64,000 nt of DNA from Siphonobacter aquaeclarae. Lineage in GTDB: Bacteria > Bacteroidota > Bacteroidia > Cytophagales > Spirosomataceae. Positions 53,291-60,415 of this stretch are shown here, piece by piece. A program made the translations under genes and the position numbers. The stretch is from the NCBI RefSeq assembly GCF_900103285.1, contig NZ_FNGS01000005.1, forward strand, positions 554,579 through 618,578. Reading direction: 5' to 3'. A model generated the notes under the pieces. That model was given only the letters and a program-made list of their open reading frames with translations, was not told the origin of the DNA and did not search any database. Position 1 is the first letter of the stretch, and the number at the start of each line of letters is the position of its first letter.

Positions 53291-56116
53291 ATGAAAAAAC
53301 AATACCTTCTTCCGGTATTCTTCCTGCTGCTCAGTCTGGCCGCCACCGCACAGACAGGCCGGTGGACCCTCAAAGGTACCCTGGCCGATTCCACCGGCGG
53401 TATCCTTCAGAGCGCGTCTGTCACATTACTTGATACCAAAGACTCTACATTGCTTGATTTTCAGCTATCTGACAGCAAGGGCGCATTTGCCTTTCCGAAC
53501 CTCGCTCAGCGAAACTACCTGCTGCGCATCACGCATGTCGGATACCGCGACTGGTTTGAAAAAGTCGGAAGCGATGTCCCCGATCTCGGTAAAATTACCC
53601 TGACACCTCGTGGCAAAAACCTGAATGAAGTAGTCGTCAAAGGTGAAAGAGCGCCGGTCACGATGCGGCACGATACAGTCGAATTCAATGCCGACGCCTT
53701 CAAAACCCGGCCGAATGCCACCGTTGAAGACCTCCTCAAACGCCTGCCCGGCGTGGAAGTGGAAAGCGACGGTACCGTCAAAGCACACGGCAAAAGCGTG
53801 CAGCGGGTACTGGTAGATGGCAAGGAGTTTTTCGGCACCGACCCGAAAATGGCGACCCGGAACCTGGCGGCGGAGGCCGTCAAGGCGGTTCAGGTATTCG
53901 ACCGGAAATCGGAGCAGTCGCGCTTTTCGGGAGTAGACGACGGTACCCGGGAAAAGACCATCAACCTCGAACTGAAGGAAGACTTCAAGAAAGGCATTTT
54001 CGGGACGGCTGTCGCCGGCGCAGGAGATCAGGGCCGCTATACCGGACGTCTGAACCTCAACCGCTTCGCAAAAAACGAGCAGTATTCCCTCATCGGCACG
54101 CTGAATAACATCAACCAGCAGGGTTTTACGCTCAACGATTACTTTAACTTTTCGTCGGTGGGAAGCGGCAGTTCCGGCGGGGGCGGCCCGACGATGGTCA
54201 ACGTCACCCGTGGCAGCAGCGGAGGCGGCGCGACGGTCAACGGCGTGGCGGTGAATATTCCCGGCCAGACGTCCTCCGGATTTGTCAATTCCGGTTCCGG
54301 AGGCCTTAATTTCTTCAACCAGATTAACAAAAAGACGAAAATCGACGGTAACTATCTCCTCAATTCTGTCAAAAGCACGATTGACCGGACCGTTGACAAA
54401 GAGAATTTTCTCGAAAACGGCAGTTACAAAAGCAAACAGAGCGGCAATACCGTCAGCCGGACGACCAACCACCGCCTCAACCTGAACCTCGAAACCCAGC
54501 TGGACTCGCTCAGTACCCTGCGGTGGACGAATACCGGCTCCATCACCGGGAGCGACTACCGGACCTCCACCCTCACCCAGACCTATGGAACAGACGGGGC
54601 ACTTCAGAACGACGGAACACGCGCCAACTACTATGAAGGCACAGCCTACTCGCTGAATTCCAACCTCGCCTACCGCCGCCGGTTCAGCAAAAAGGGTCGT
54701 TCGCTGACAGCGAACCTGGTTTTCGGGCTTAACAACGACAAAAAGACCGGGAACATCAACGCAGTCAACAACTACTTCGGCACGAATGCGTCGTCGGATA
54801 CCACGCGGCAGGACGACCGCCAGAAAAACGGACGGCTCAACTACGGCATCACGGCTTTTTACATCGAACCGCTCAGCAAGCGTACTTTCCTGGAATTCAA
54901 CTATACCTACCAGCGGAATCTCAACGATTCGCGGAGAGACGTCGACGATATCAAGGGCGAAACCCGCACGCCGAATACCCAGCTCACCAACCGGTATGAC
55001 AACCAGTACAACTACCACCGCGGCGGTCTGAGCTACCGGTACGCCGGGCGGGCGCTCAACCTGTCGACGGGTCTGAATATCCAGCAGGCAAGCCTGATCG
55101 GGGAGTTTCCGCTGAAGGATATGAGCATCACGCGGCACTATACCAACCTGCTGCCTAACCTGCGGATGATGTACAACCTGGCTTCGAGCAAAAACCTGAA
55201 TTTCACCTATGAAACCAGCGTGCAGCAGCCCAGCCTGACGCAGCTTCAGCCGATCGTCGACAATACCGATCCTCTTAACATCAGTACCGGTAATCCGGAC
55301 CTGAAGCCGGAGTACAACCATCAGTTTTCGCTCAACTACTTCTCGTTTAACCCATCCCGGTTCCGGAATTTCTTCGGAAACGCGTTTCTGACCTATACCA
55401 CGAATAAAATAGCCAACTCCCAAACCGTAAGTGATCAATTGGTTACAACGACGAAGCCGGTCAACGTACCGGATAATCTCCAGGGGAACGGATTTGTTGG
55501 CTTTGGCCTGCCTATTCAGAAGGTAAAGGGCCTGCGGGTCAATGCGAACGTCGGCGTGACCTATGCCCGCAGCCAGAGTATCATCAACGCCGGGAACAAC
55601 GTCACCAAAACGCTGGGAACAAACCTGGGAACGCGGATCGACTACCGTCCGGGCGATGTATTTGACATTAACCTGGCAGCGAATCTATCGCTCAACAACG
55701 CCACCTACTCCCTTCAGGCAGCGCAGAATCAGCAGTACTCCACCCAGCGCTATACTGTCGACGCCAACTGGAATATCACGCCGAAATGGGCCATTTCCAG
55801 TTCGATGAATTATCAGGTACTCGCCGGGAAAGGCTACAACCAGGAAATTCCGATCTGGAATGCTTCATTGACGCGGTATATTTTGAAGAACAACGCCGGA
55901 GAGATCAAGTTTATCGCGACGGATATGCTCAACCGGAACGTGGTTATCAACCGGTCGGTCGATGTGAACTATTTCCAGGAAGAGCGGGTGCGGTCGCTGG
56001 CGCGGTACTTCCTGGTCACCTTCACATACACGCTCCGGAACAAGGCAGGCGCAGGCGGGCGGGGACCGGTGCGGGGCGGACCGGGAGGGCGGCCGCCGAT
56101 TATGATCGGGGGATAA
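53291..56116 (+). CDS. outer membrane beta-barrel (TonB-dependent receptor-like) protein
   Basis: 941 residues. Signal peptide (MKKQYLLPVFFLLLSLAATAQ), a carboxypeptidase-regulatory-like domain (about residues 24-105), a plug domain (TVEDLLKRLPGVEVESDGTV ... VLVDGKEFFGTDP) and a large barrel of the OMP_b-brl_3 type. Gly/Ser-rich stretches lie near residues 295-345 and the C-terminus is Gly/Arg/Pro-rich (GGRGPVRGGPGGRPP). It is probably an importer or surface receptor of unknown ligand. The shared 39-bp element upstream links it to the GLPGLI gene and the second two-component system. Confidence 0.9.
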   Translation: MKKQYLLPVFFLLLSLAATAQTGRWTLKGTLADSTGGILQSASVTLLDTKDSTLLDFQLSDSKGAFAFPNLAQRNYLLRITHVGYRDWFEKVGSDVPDLGKITLTPRGKNLNEVVVKGERAPVTMRHDTVEFNADAFKTRPNATVEDLLKRLPGVEVESDGTVKAHGKSVQRVLVDGKEFFGTDPKMATRNLAAEAVKAVQVFDRKSEQSRFSGVDDGTREKTINLELKEDFKKGIFGTAVAGAGDQGRYTGRLNLNRFAKNEQYSLIGTLNNINQQGFTLNDYFNFSSVGSGSSGGGGPTMVNVTRGSSGGGATVNGVAVNIPGQTSSGFVNSGSGGLNFFNQINKKTKIDGNYLLNSVKSTIDRTVDKENFLENGSYKSKQSGNTVSRTTNHRLNLNLETQLDSLSTLRWTNTGSITGSDYRTSTLTQTYGTDGALQNDGTRANYYEGTAYSLNSNLAYRRRFSKKGRSLTANLVFGLNNDKKTGNINAVNNYFGTNASSDTTRQDDRQKNGRLNYGITAFYIEPLSKRTFLEFNYTYQRNLNDSRRDVDDIKGETRTPNTQLTNRYDNQYNYHRGGLSYRYAGRALNLSTGLNIQQASLIGEFPLKDMSITRHYTNLLPNLRMMYNLASSKNLNFTYETSVQQPSLTQLQPIVDNTDPLNISTGNPDLKPEYNHQFSLNYFSFNPSRFRNFFGNAFLTYTTNKIANSQTVSDQLVTTTKPVNVPDNLQGNGFVGFGLPIQKVKGLRVNANVGVTYARSQSIINAGNNVTKTLGTNLGTRIDYRPGDVFDINLAANLSLNNATYSLQAAQNQQYSTQRYTVDANWNITPKWAISSSMNYQVLAGKGYNQEIPIWNASLTRYILKNNAGEIKFIATDMLNRNVVINRSVDVNYFQEERVRSLARYFLVTFTYTLRNKAGAGGRGPVRGGPGGRPPIMIGG

Positions 56117-56120
56117 ATGC

Positions 56121-56154
56121 GAAAAGCGGCTGCAAGGACAGCCGCTTTTCTTTT
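56121..56154 (+). terminator. intrinsic terminator after the receptor gene
   Basis: Perfect 12-bp stem GAAAAGCGGCTG (56121-56132) / CAGCCGCTTTTC (56139-56150) with a 6-nt loop, then TTTTATC. Confidence 0.88.
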
Positions 56155-56165
56155 ATCAGGATCTT

Positions 56166-56236
56166 GTCTGTGTATTCTGTGAAGTCTGTGAGAAAAAAGA
56201 AATAGATGTTCTCACAGACTTCACAGCATACACATA
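56166..56236. repeat. CTGTGAAGTCTGTGAG inverted repeat, copy 2
   Basis: 56170-56194 pairs with 56209-56233 over 25 bases with one mismatch. The left arm is identical base for base to 39952-39976, about 16 kb away; the loops differ (AAAAGAAATAGATG here). It lies between the receptor terminator and the convergent permease stop codon. Confidence 0.92.
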
Positions 56237-56241
56237 CATTT

Positions 56242-57120
56242 TTAGAGTATCAGGTTGCGCAGGCTGAGGCCGATGATCACCAGTCCAACCACGATCATCA
56301 ATGCCTTCGGGTTAATCTTCCCGCAGATAAAGGCCGCAAATGGAGAGGCAAGTACGCCGCCCAGCAGCAAACCGGCCGTGATGCTCCAATGCTGAACACC
56401 AATCATCAGAATAAACGTCAGCGATCCTGCGGCCGCGATGAAAAACTCGGCCAGGTTAACCGATCCGATGGTATAACGCGGCGAGCGGCCCTGTCCGAGA
56501 AGAGACGTCGTAACAACCGGCCCCCATCCGCCCCCGCCGACGGCATCGATGAAACCACCCAGCAATGCCAGCGCTCCTACGTAGCGGGTCTTTTTCTTGG
56601 TTTTTCGTCCGATGATCGCCTTGCGGATAATCACACCGCCCATACAAAGCAGGTAAACAGAGATATAGGGCTTCAGGAAGCTACCGTCGAACGAGCTGAG
56701 CAGGTACGCGCCGGTCACCGCGCCGATGACGCCGGGAATGATCAGTACCTTGAGCAGTTTCTTGTTGACATTCCCGAATTTCCAGTGTGAAAGACCGGAA
56801 GCGCCGGTGGTGAATACTTCGGCAATGTGTACGCTGCCGCTCGCTGCCGCCGGACTAACGCCCAGGCTGAGCAAAAGCGATGTAGAGCTGATGCCATAGG
56901 CCATTCCCAGCGCGCCGTCTATCGTCTGCGCAAGGAAACCGGCTCCGACAAACAGCCAGAACTCCCCTTTCGTGAGTTCAGATACGACCACCGTAACGGC
57001 CGGTCCGGCGAAAGCGAGTGCTGCCGCCAATCCTCCCGCCAACAAAACGCTGACAGCTAAAATAAGCCAGAATGTATTGGGCGCCGGCAATGCCCGGGCA
57101 GTAGTTGTCGTAGTAGCCAT
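56242..57120 (-). CDS. TSUP family (TauE/SafE-like) permease
   Basis: 292 residues with about eight hydrophobic segments. Family features: FLAQTIDGALGMAYGISSTSLLLSLGVSPAAASGSVHIAE is compressed into the first repeat (quoted in parts: GALGMAYGISST, LGVSPAAASGSVH) and the second repeat has GFIDAVGGGGWGPVVTTSL. TSUP proteins export or import sulfur-containing organic anions such as sulfite or sulfoacetate; the substrate here is unknown. It stands between the receptor and the GLPGLI gene on the minus strand, separated from the latter by a word-repeat hairpin. Confidence 0.88.
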   Translation of the reverse strand: MATTTTTARALPAPNTFWLILAVSVLLAGGLAAALAFAGPAVTVVVSELTKGEFWLFVGAGFLAQTIDGALGMAYGISSTSLLLSLGVSPAAASGSVHIAEVFTTGASGLSHWKFGNVNKKLLKVLIIPGVIGAVTGAYLLSSFDGSFLKPYISVYLLCMGGVIIRKAIIGRKTKKKTRYVGALALLGGFIDAVGGGGWGPVVTTSLLGQGRSPRYTIGSVNLAEFFIAAAGSLTFILMIGVQHWSITAGLLLGGVLASPFAAFICGKINPKALMIVVGLVIIGLSLRNLIL

Positions 57121-57209
57121 ACACAAAAGAAAAAGCCGGACCCTCGCCGGCTGGACAAAGAAACGTACTTTTTATATAAACTCTATATGTTTAATAGATT
57201 TTTAAGGAA

Positions 57210-57330
57210 GCAATAAGCCGTAGGCTGTAAGCAATAGGCTGTAAGCTATAGGCTGCCGGCAAACTACCCCGGCGCGGCCTATAGCTTACAGCCTACAGCT
57301 TATTGCTTACAGCTCAAAAACCTATTGCCT
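57210..57330. repeat. GCTGTAAGC word-repeat inverted repeat
   Basis: A perfect 19-bp stem, 57235-57253 with 57277-57295 (TAGGCTGTAAGCTATAGGC and complement), surrounded by more TAGGCTGTAAGCAA and TTGCTTACAGC words. The 23-nt loop holds a small GCCGG/CCGGC stem. It lies between the GLPGLI stop codon and the permease ATG. Confidence 0.88.
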
Positions 57331-57332
57331 AA

Positions 57333-58115
57333 TTACCCCCCGATCCGCACCCGGCGTTCGCCGTTCATCTGCTGCATTTTCTGGCGCATGATGTCCTGGA
57401 ATTCGGTTTGGGTGACGGCCTTGCCGCCTTTCGGTTGTTTGAGTTCGGAAGACTTCGGCTTCTTCCAGTCAATTTCCGTGACCGTTGTAACCATTTCCCC
57501 TTCGTTCACGTCTACTTCCAGAATCAGGCCGGGAAGGCCTGCGTAGCGATCCGGACCGATGGACACGGGGATTTCCGGGGCATACCAGGCCACCACCGTA
57601 CGCGATCGTTTCGCCTGGGCCGGTTGCTGCCCCTGAGGGGCTGGCATCGGTCCGCCGAACGTCAGCATCTGGGCTGAAGAGGAGTCGCTGAAAGTCGCCT
57701 TCCGGCATTCGATCCCCTTGATGGTTTTGGTTTCCGAGCCGATCTTCCAGCGCTGGCTGCGCAGGGTATCTTCGATCCGGTAGAGGTCGCCGAATACGTC
57801 GCGGAGTTCCACCCGTTTCCGTTCCCGGATTTTCGAGTAGATCTCGGTACGCGGACGGTTGAAGCGGAACGCCGGACCGCCGCCGGGGCCTGCCGGCTCG
57901 TCGTCAACAGTCGGTTCATACAGCGCTTCGTCCGCTGTAAACATCAGCTGATACCCCGTCGTAACGGACTCGGGCATACGGGCCTGCATGGCGGGGTCGG
58001 CGATCTGAACCCGGCCGCGCATCGCTGTTTTCTGACTATAGGTAATGGTCCCTTCGGTATGCTGGGCGATGGCCGCAGAACCGGTGAAGCAGAGGAGTAA
58101 CAGGGCTTTTTTCAT
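57333..58115 (-). CDS. GLPGLI family protein
   Basis: 260 residues. Signal peptide (MKKALLLLCFTGSAAIAQ), beta-rich body and the family-naming motif in PDRYAGLPGLILEV near residue 180. GLPGLI proteins are exported Bacteroidota proteins of unknown function, often encoded near outer-membrane beta-barrel receptors. A -7 box TAGCTTTG (58149-58142) and the 39-bp shared operator lie upstream. The divergent histidine kinase gene begins 123 bases away. Confidence 0.9.
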   Translation of the reverse strand: MKKALLLLCFTGSAAIAQHTEGTITYSQKTAMRGRVQIADPAMQARMPESVTTGYQLMFTADEALYEPTVDDEPAGPGGGPAFRFNRPRTEIYSKIRERKRVELRDVFGDLYRIEDTLRSQRWKIGSETKTIKGIECRKATFSDSSSAQMLTFGGPMPAPQGQQPAQAKRSRTVVAWYAPEIPVSIGPDRYAGLPGLILEVDVNEGEMVTTVTEIDWKKPKSSELKQPKGGKAVTQTEFQDIMRQKMQQMNGERRVRIGG

Positions 58116-58141
58116 GAAATTGGAAGGAAAATACGGATAGA

Positions 58142-58149
58142 CAAAGCTA
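58142..58149 (-). promoter_or_regulatory. candidate -7 box of the GLPGLI gene
   Basis: TAGCTTTG on the minus strand matches TAnnTTTG. A TTTG inside the operator (58170-58167) lies 17 bases upstream, slightly closer than the usual 19-21. Confidence 0.5.
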
Positions 58150-58160
58150 CCTTCCGCCGA

Positions 58161-58199
58161 GGTTAACAAACCTTGCTATAAGGTTAAACAAGGTTAATG
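58161..58199 (-). promoter_or_regulatory. 39-bp shared operator, copy in the GLPGLI/kinase divergent region
   Basis: Read on the minus strand it begins CATTAACCTTGTTTAACC and ends GCAAGGTTTGTTAACC, differing from 53194-53232 at two positions only. It lies 45 bases before the GLPGLI ATG in the same orientation as at the receptor gene, and directly upstream of the kinase promoter on the other strand. Confidence 0.82.
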
Positions 58200-58202
58200 C
58201 CG

Positions 58203-58233
58203 TTTCGGCCGTGACTTCCTGCCGTTATCTTTG
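58203..58233 (+). promoter_or_regulatory. Bacteroidota-type promoter of the histidine kinase gene
   Basis: TTTC (58203-58206, consensus TTTG), a 19-base spacer and TATCTTTG (58226-58233, exact TAnnTTTG). The -7 box ends four bases before the ATG at 58238, so transcription would start at or next to the start codon, giving a leaderless or nearly leaderless mRNA. The shared operator ends three bases upstream of the -33 box. Confidence 0.65.
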
Positions 58234-58237
58234 AATC

Positions 58238-59647
58238 ATGTGGTATCCGAAGCCTTTTTCCCGCAACCAGCTGCTGATTGCTCTCATGGTGAGCAGTCTG
58301 CTGCTGCTGAGCGGATTTATGGCGTGGTGGCTGCGGCGGAGCTTCCGCGAGCAGAAGCAATTGCTCGTTGCCGAGGCCAGTCAGCCCTTTTTCCGGTCGG
58401 TTATGGGTTTGCAGGATTCCCTGATTACGCAAAAAGTACTTCGGCCCATGCAGGCAAAAGGCCTGGGCGGCAGTATCCGTATCATGACCATGCAGCCGCG
58501 CCGGGACAGCCTGTTTCATCCGCCTCAGCAAGCGTTTTTCCGTCACATAGAGCGGCGAACGGGAACGCCGCCTCCGGTGGGTCGCCGGCCCGTGTTTTTT
58601 GGCCGGGGTATTCCGGCTTCACTGGCCAGAATCGGACCGGATTCCCTGCGCGATTCCCTCAAAATCAAAGAATTATCAATTCGGTATCAACTGGAGCTGG
58701 ATACGTCGGCGCTACGCATCCGCTATTCCGTCTTCCGGATGACGGCGCCTCCTCCGCGGCACTCCGACACGCTGTTTACCAACGCCTTTCAGGCCGGTCT
58801 GCCGCCCGACCATTTTTATGTCGCGCGGATCGAAGACTATGTACCGCTCGTCCTGAAACGGATGGTGCCGCAGATCCTGTTTTCCGTTTTTTTACTTGGA
58901 TTGACAACGGTAGCCTTCGTGCTGGTATTCAGAAGTCTGCGGGCACAGCAAAAGCTCACGGCGATGAAAAACGATTTCATCAGTAACATCACGCATGAGC
59001 TGAAAACGCCGATTTCGACCGTCAGCGTAGCGATCGAGGCCCTCAGTCATTTTGACGCCCTGAAAGATCCGGAACGTACGCGGGAGTACCTCGCGATTTC
59101 GAAAACAGAGCTCAACCGGTTGAACCTGCTGGTGGATAAAGTCCTGAAAACGGCGCTGTTCGACCAGCAGCGGATCGCCTATCATTTCGAGACGCTCCCG
59201 CTTGTACCCCTTATTCAGGAAGTACTGGACTCGCTGCGGGTTCAGTTTGAGAAGACCGAGGCAGATGTCCGGTTTCAACACGGCACCGGAGCATTTTCTG
59301 TGTCGGGAGACCGGGTTCACCTGATGAACGTCCTCTACAACCTCCTCGATAATGCTTTGAAATACAGCCGTAGCAGGCCCAACATCTGCCTTTCGCTGAC
59401 CGATATGCCCCACGGGATACGCCTGCAGGTACAGGATCAGGGAATTGGTATTGAGCCGGAGTATCAGCTGCAGGTTTTTGAGAAATTTTTCCGTGTGCCT
59501 ACCGGCGACGTCCACAATGTCAAAGGGTATGGCCTCGGCCTGAGCTATGTCCATCAGATTATCACCGGCCACGGCGGTACCATACGCCTGGACAGCGAAC
59601 CCGGCCGAGGCAGTACCTTTGAAATTACCTTTCCGTATCATGGCTAA
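58238..59647 (+). CDS. sensor histidine kinase
   Basis: 469 residues. Transmembrane segments at about 12-32 and 212-233 frame a periplasmic sensor of about 180 residues, rich in Arg and Pro, with no known domain recognised. There is no clear HAMP domain. HisKA has phosphoacceptor His253 (NITHELKTPIST); the ATPase domain shows NLLDNALKYS and GYGLGLSYVHQII. It pairs with the response regulator that overlaps its last 8 bases. The shared 39-bp element upstream suggests the pair controls itself, the GLPGLI gene and the receptor. Confidence 0.95.
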   Translation: MWYPKPFSRNQLLIALMVSSLLLLSGFMAWWLRRSFREQKQLLVAEASQPFFRSVMGLQDSLITQKVLRPMQAKGLGGSIRIMTMQPRRDSLFHPPQQAFFRHIERRTGTPPPVGRRPVFFGRGIPASLARIGPDSLRDSLKIKELSIRYQLELDTSALRIRYSVFRMTAPPPRHSDTLFTNAFQAGLPPDHFYVARIEDYVPLVLKRMVPQILFSVFLLGLTTVAFVLVFRSLRAQQKLTAMKNDFISNITHELKTPISTVSVAIEALSHFDALKDPERTREYLAISKTELNRLNLLVDKVLKTALFDQQRIAYHFETLPLVPLIQEVLDSLRVQFEKTEADVRFQHGTGAFSVSGDRVHLMNVLYNLLDNALKYSRSRPNICLSLTDMPHGIRLQVQDQGIGIEPEYQLQVFEKFFRVPTGDVHNVKGYGLGLSYVHQIITGHGGTIRLDSEPGRGSTFEITFPYHG

Positions 59648-60314
59648 ACTACTGTATGTCGAAGACGAACCCTTTCTGGGGCGTATTGTGAAAGAAAGCC
59701 TCGAGAGCCGGCAGTACGAGGTGGTAATGGTCGCGGATGGCGACGAAGTATCCGGCACGCTCGAAGCGGCCAACCCGGACTTATGCCTGCTGGATGTCAT
59801 GCTGCCCAACCGGGACGGTTTCTCCCTCGCCCGCGAGATCCGGGCCCGCTACCCCGACCTGCCGATTCTGTTTCTGACGGCCAAAACCCAGGTAGAAGAC
59901 GTGATAACTGGCTTTGAATCAGGCGGTAACGACTACCTCCGCAAGCCTTTCAGCCTGGAGGAGCTCATCGTCCGGATCGAAAACCTGCTTCGGCTATCCG
60001 TCCGGCCGGCGCAGAAAGCGGCGCTGTCGGTCGGGAGCTACGATTTCCTTCCTCAGAAATTTGAACTCCGGAAAGGAGAGCGTATACGCAAGCTTTCGCA
60101 CCGGGAAAATGAACTGCTGCGGATTTTCGCTGAAAACCAGAATCAGACCGTCGCCCGCAAGGACATATTGATGAAGGTTTGGGGCGACGACTCCTTCTTC
60201 AACTCCCGGAACCTGGACGTATACATCACCCGGTTAAGGGAATATCTCCGGGAAGACGAAAAGCTTCAGATCGTTACGATCAAGGGCGTCGGGTACCATT
60301 TCATCACCGGATAG
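59640..60314 (+). CDS. OmpR/PhoB family response regulator
   Basis: 224 residues. Receiver domain with acidic pair (YVEDEP), phosphoacceptor Asp52 (LLDVMLPNRDG), FLTAKTQ and NDYLRKPFSLEE; C-terminal winged helix with LSHRENELLRIFAENQ and SRNLDVYITRLREYL. ATG 59640 overlaps the kinase gene by 8 bases. As an OmpR-type protein it should bind tandem direct repeats with 10-11 base spacing, which is the layout of the shared 39-bp element nearby. Confidence 0.95.
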   Translation: MAKLLYVEDEPFLGRIVKESLESRQYEVVMVADGDEVSGTLEAANPDLCLLDVMLPNRDGFSLAREIRARYPDLPILFLTAKTQVEDVITGFESGGNDYLRKPFSLEELIVRIENLLRLSVRPAQKAALSVGSYDFLPQKFELRKGERIRKLSHRENELLRIFAENQNQTVARKDILMKVWGDDSFFNSRNLDVYITRLREYLREDEKLQIVTIKGVGYHFITG

Positions 60315-60379
60315 TGGGGTTTGATCGCCGGGGTGATGATCTTTTGGAAAAGCAGGCTACAGGAAGAAGCAAATTCGGC

Positions 60380-60387
60380 TATTTTTG
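60380..60387 (+). promoter_or_regulatory. candidate -7 box (TAnnTTTG)
   Basis: TATTTTTG matches the -7 consensus exactly, 28 bases before the M14 peptidase ATG at 60416. No -33 TTTG at correct spacing. Confidence 0.4.
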
Positions 60388-60415
60388 GCTTTTCCGAAAA
60401 ATACACGACATCGGC

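Noticed and set aside
53465-55438. Minus-strand open frame of 657 codons inside the receptor gene
   Set aside because: Antisense shadow of a recognisable receptor; composition (Val, Arg, Ile rich) is typical of reversed codons.
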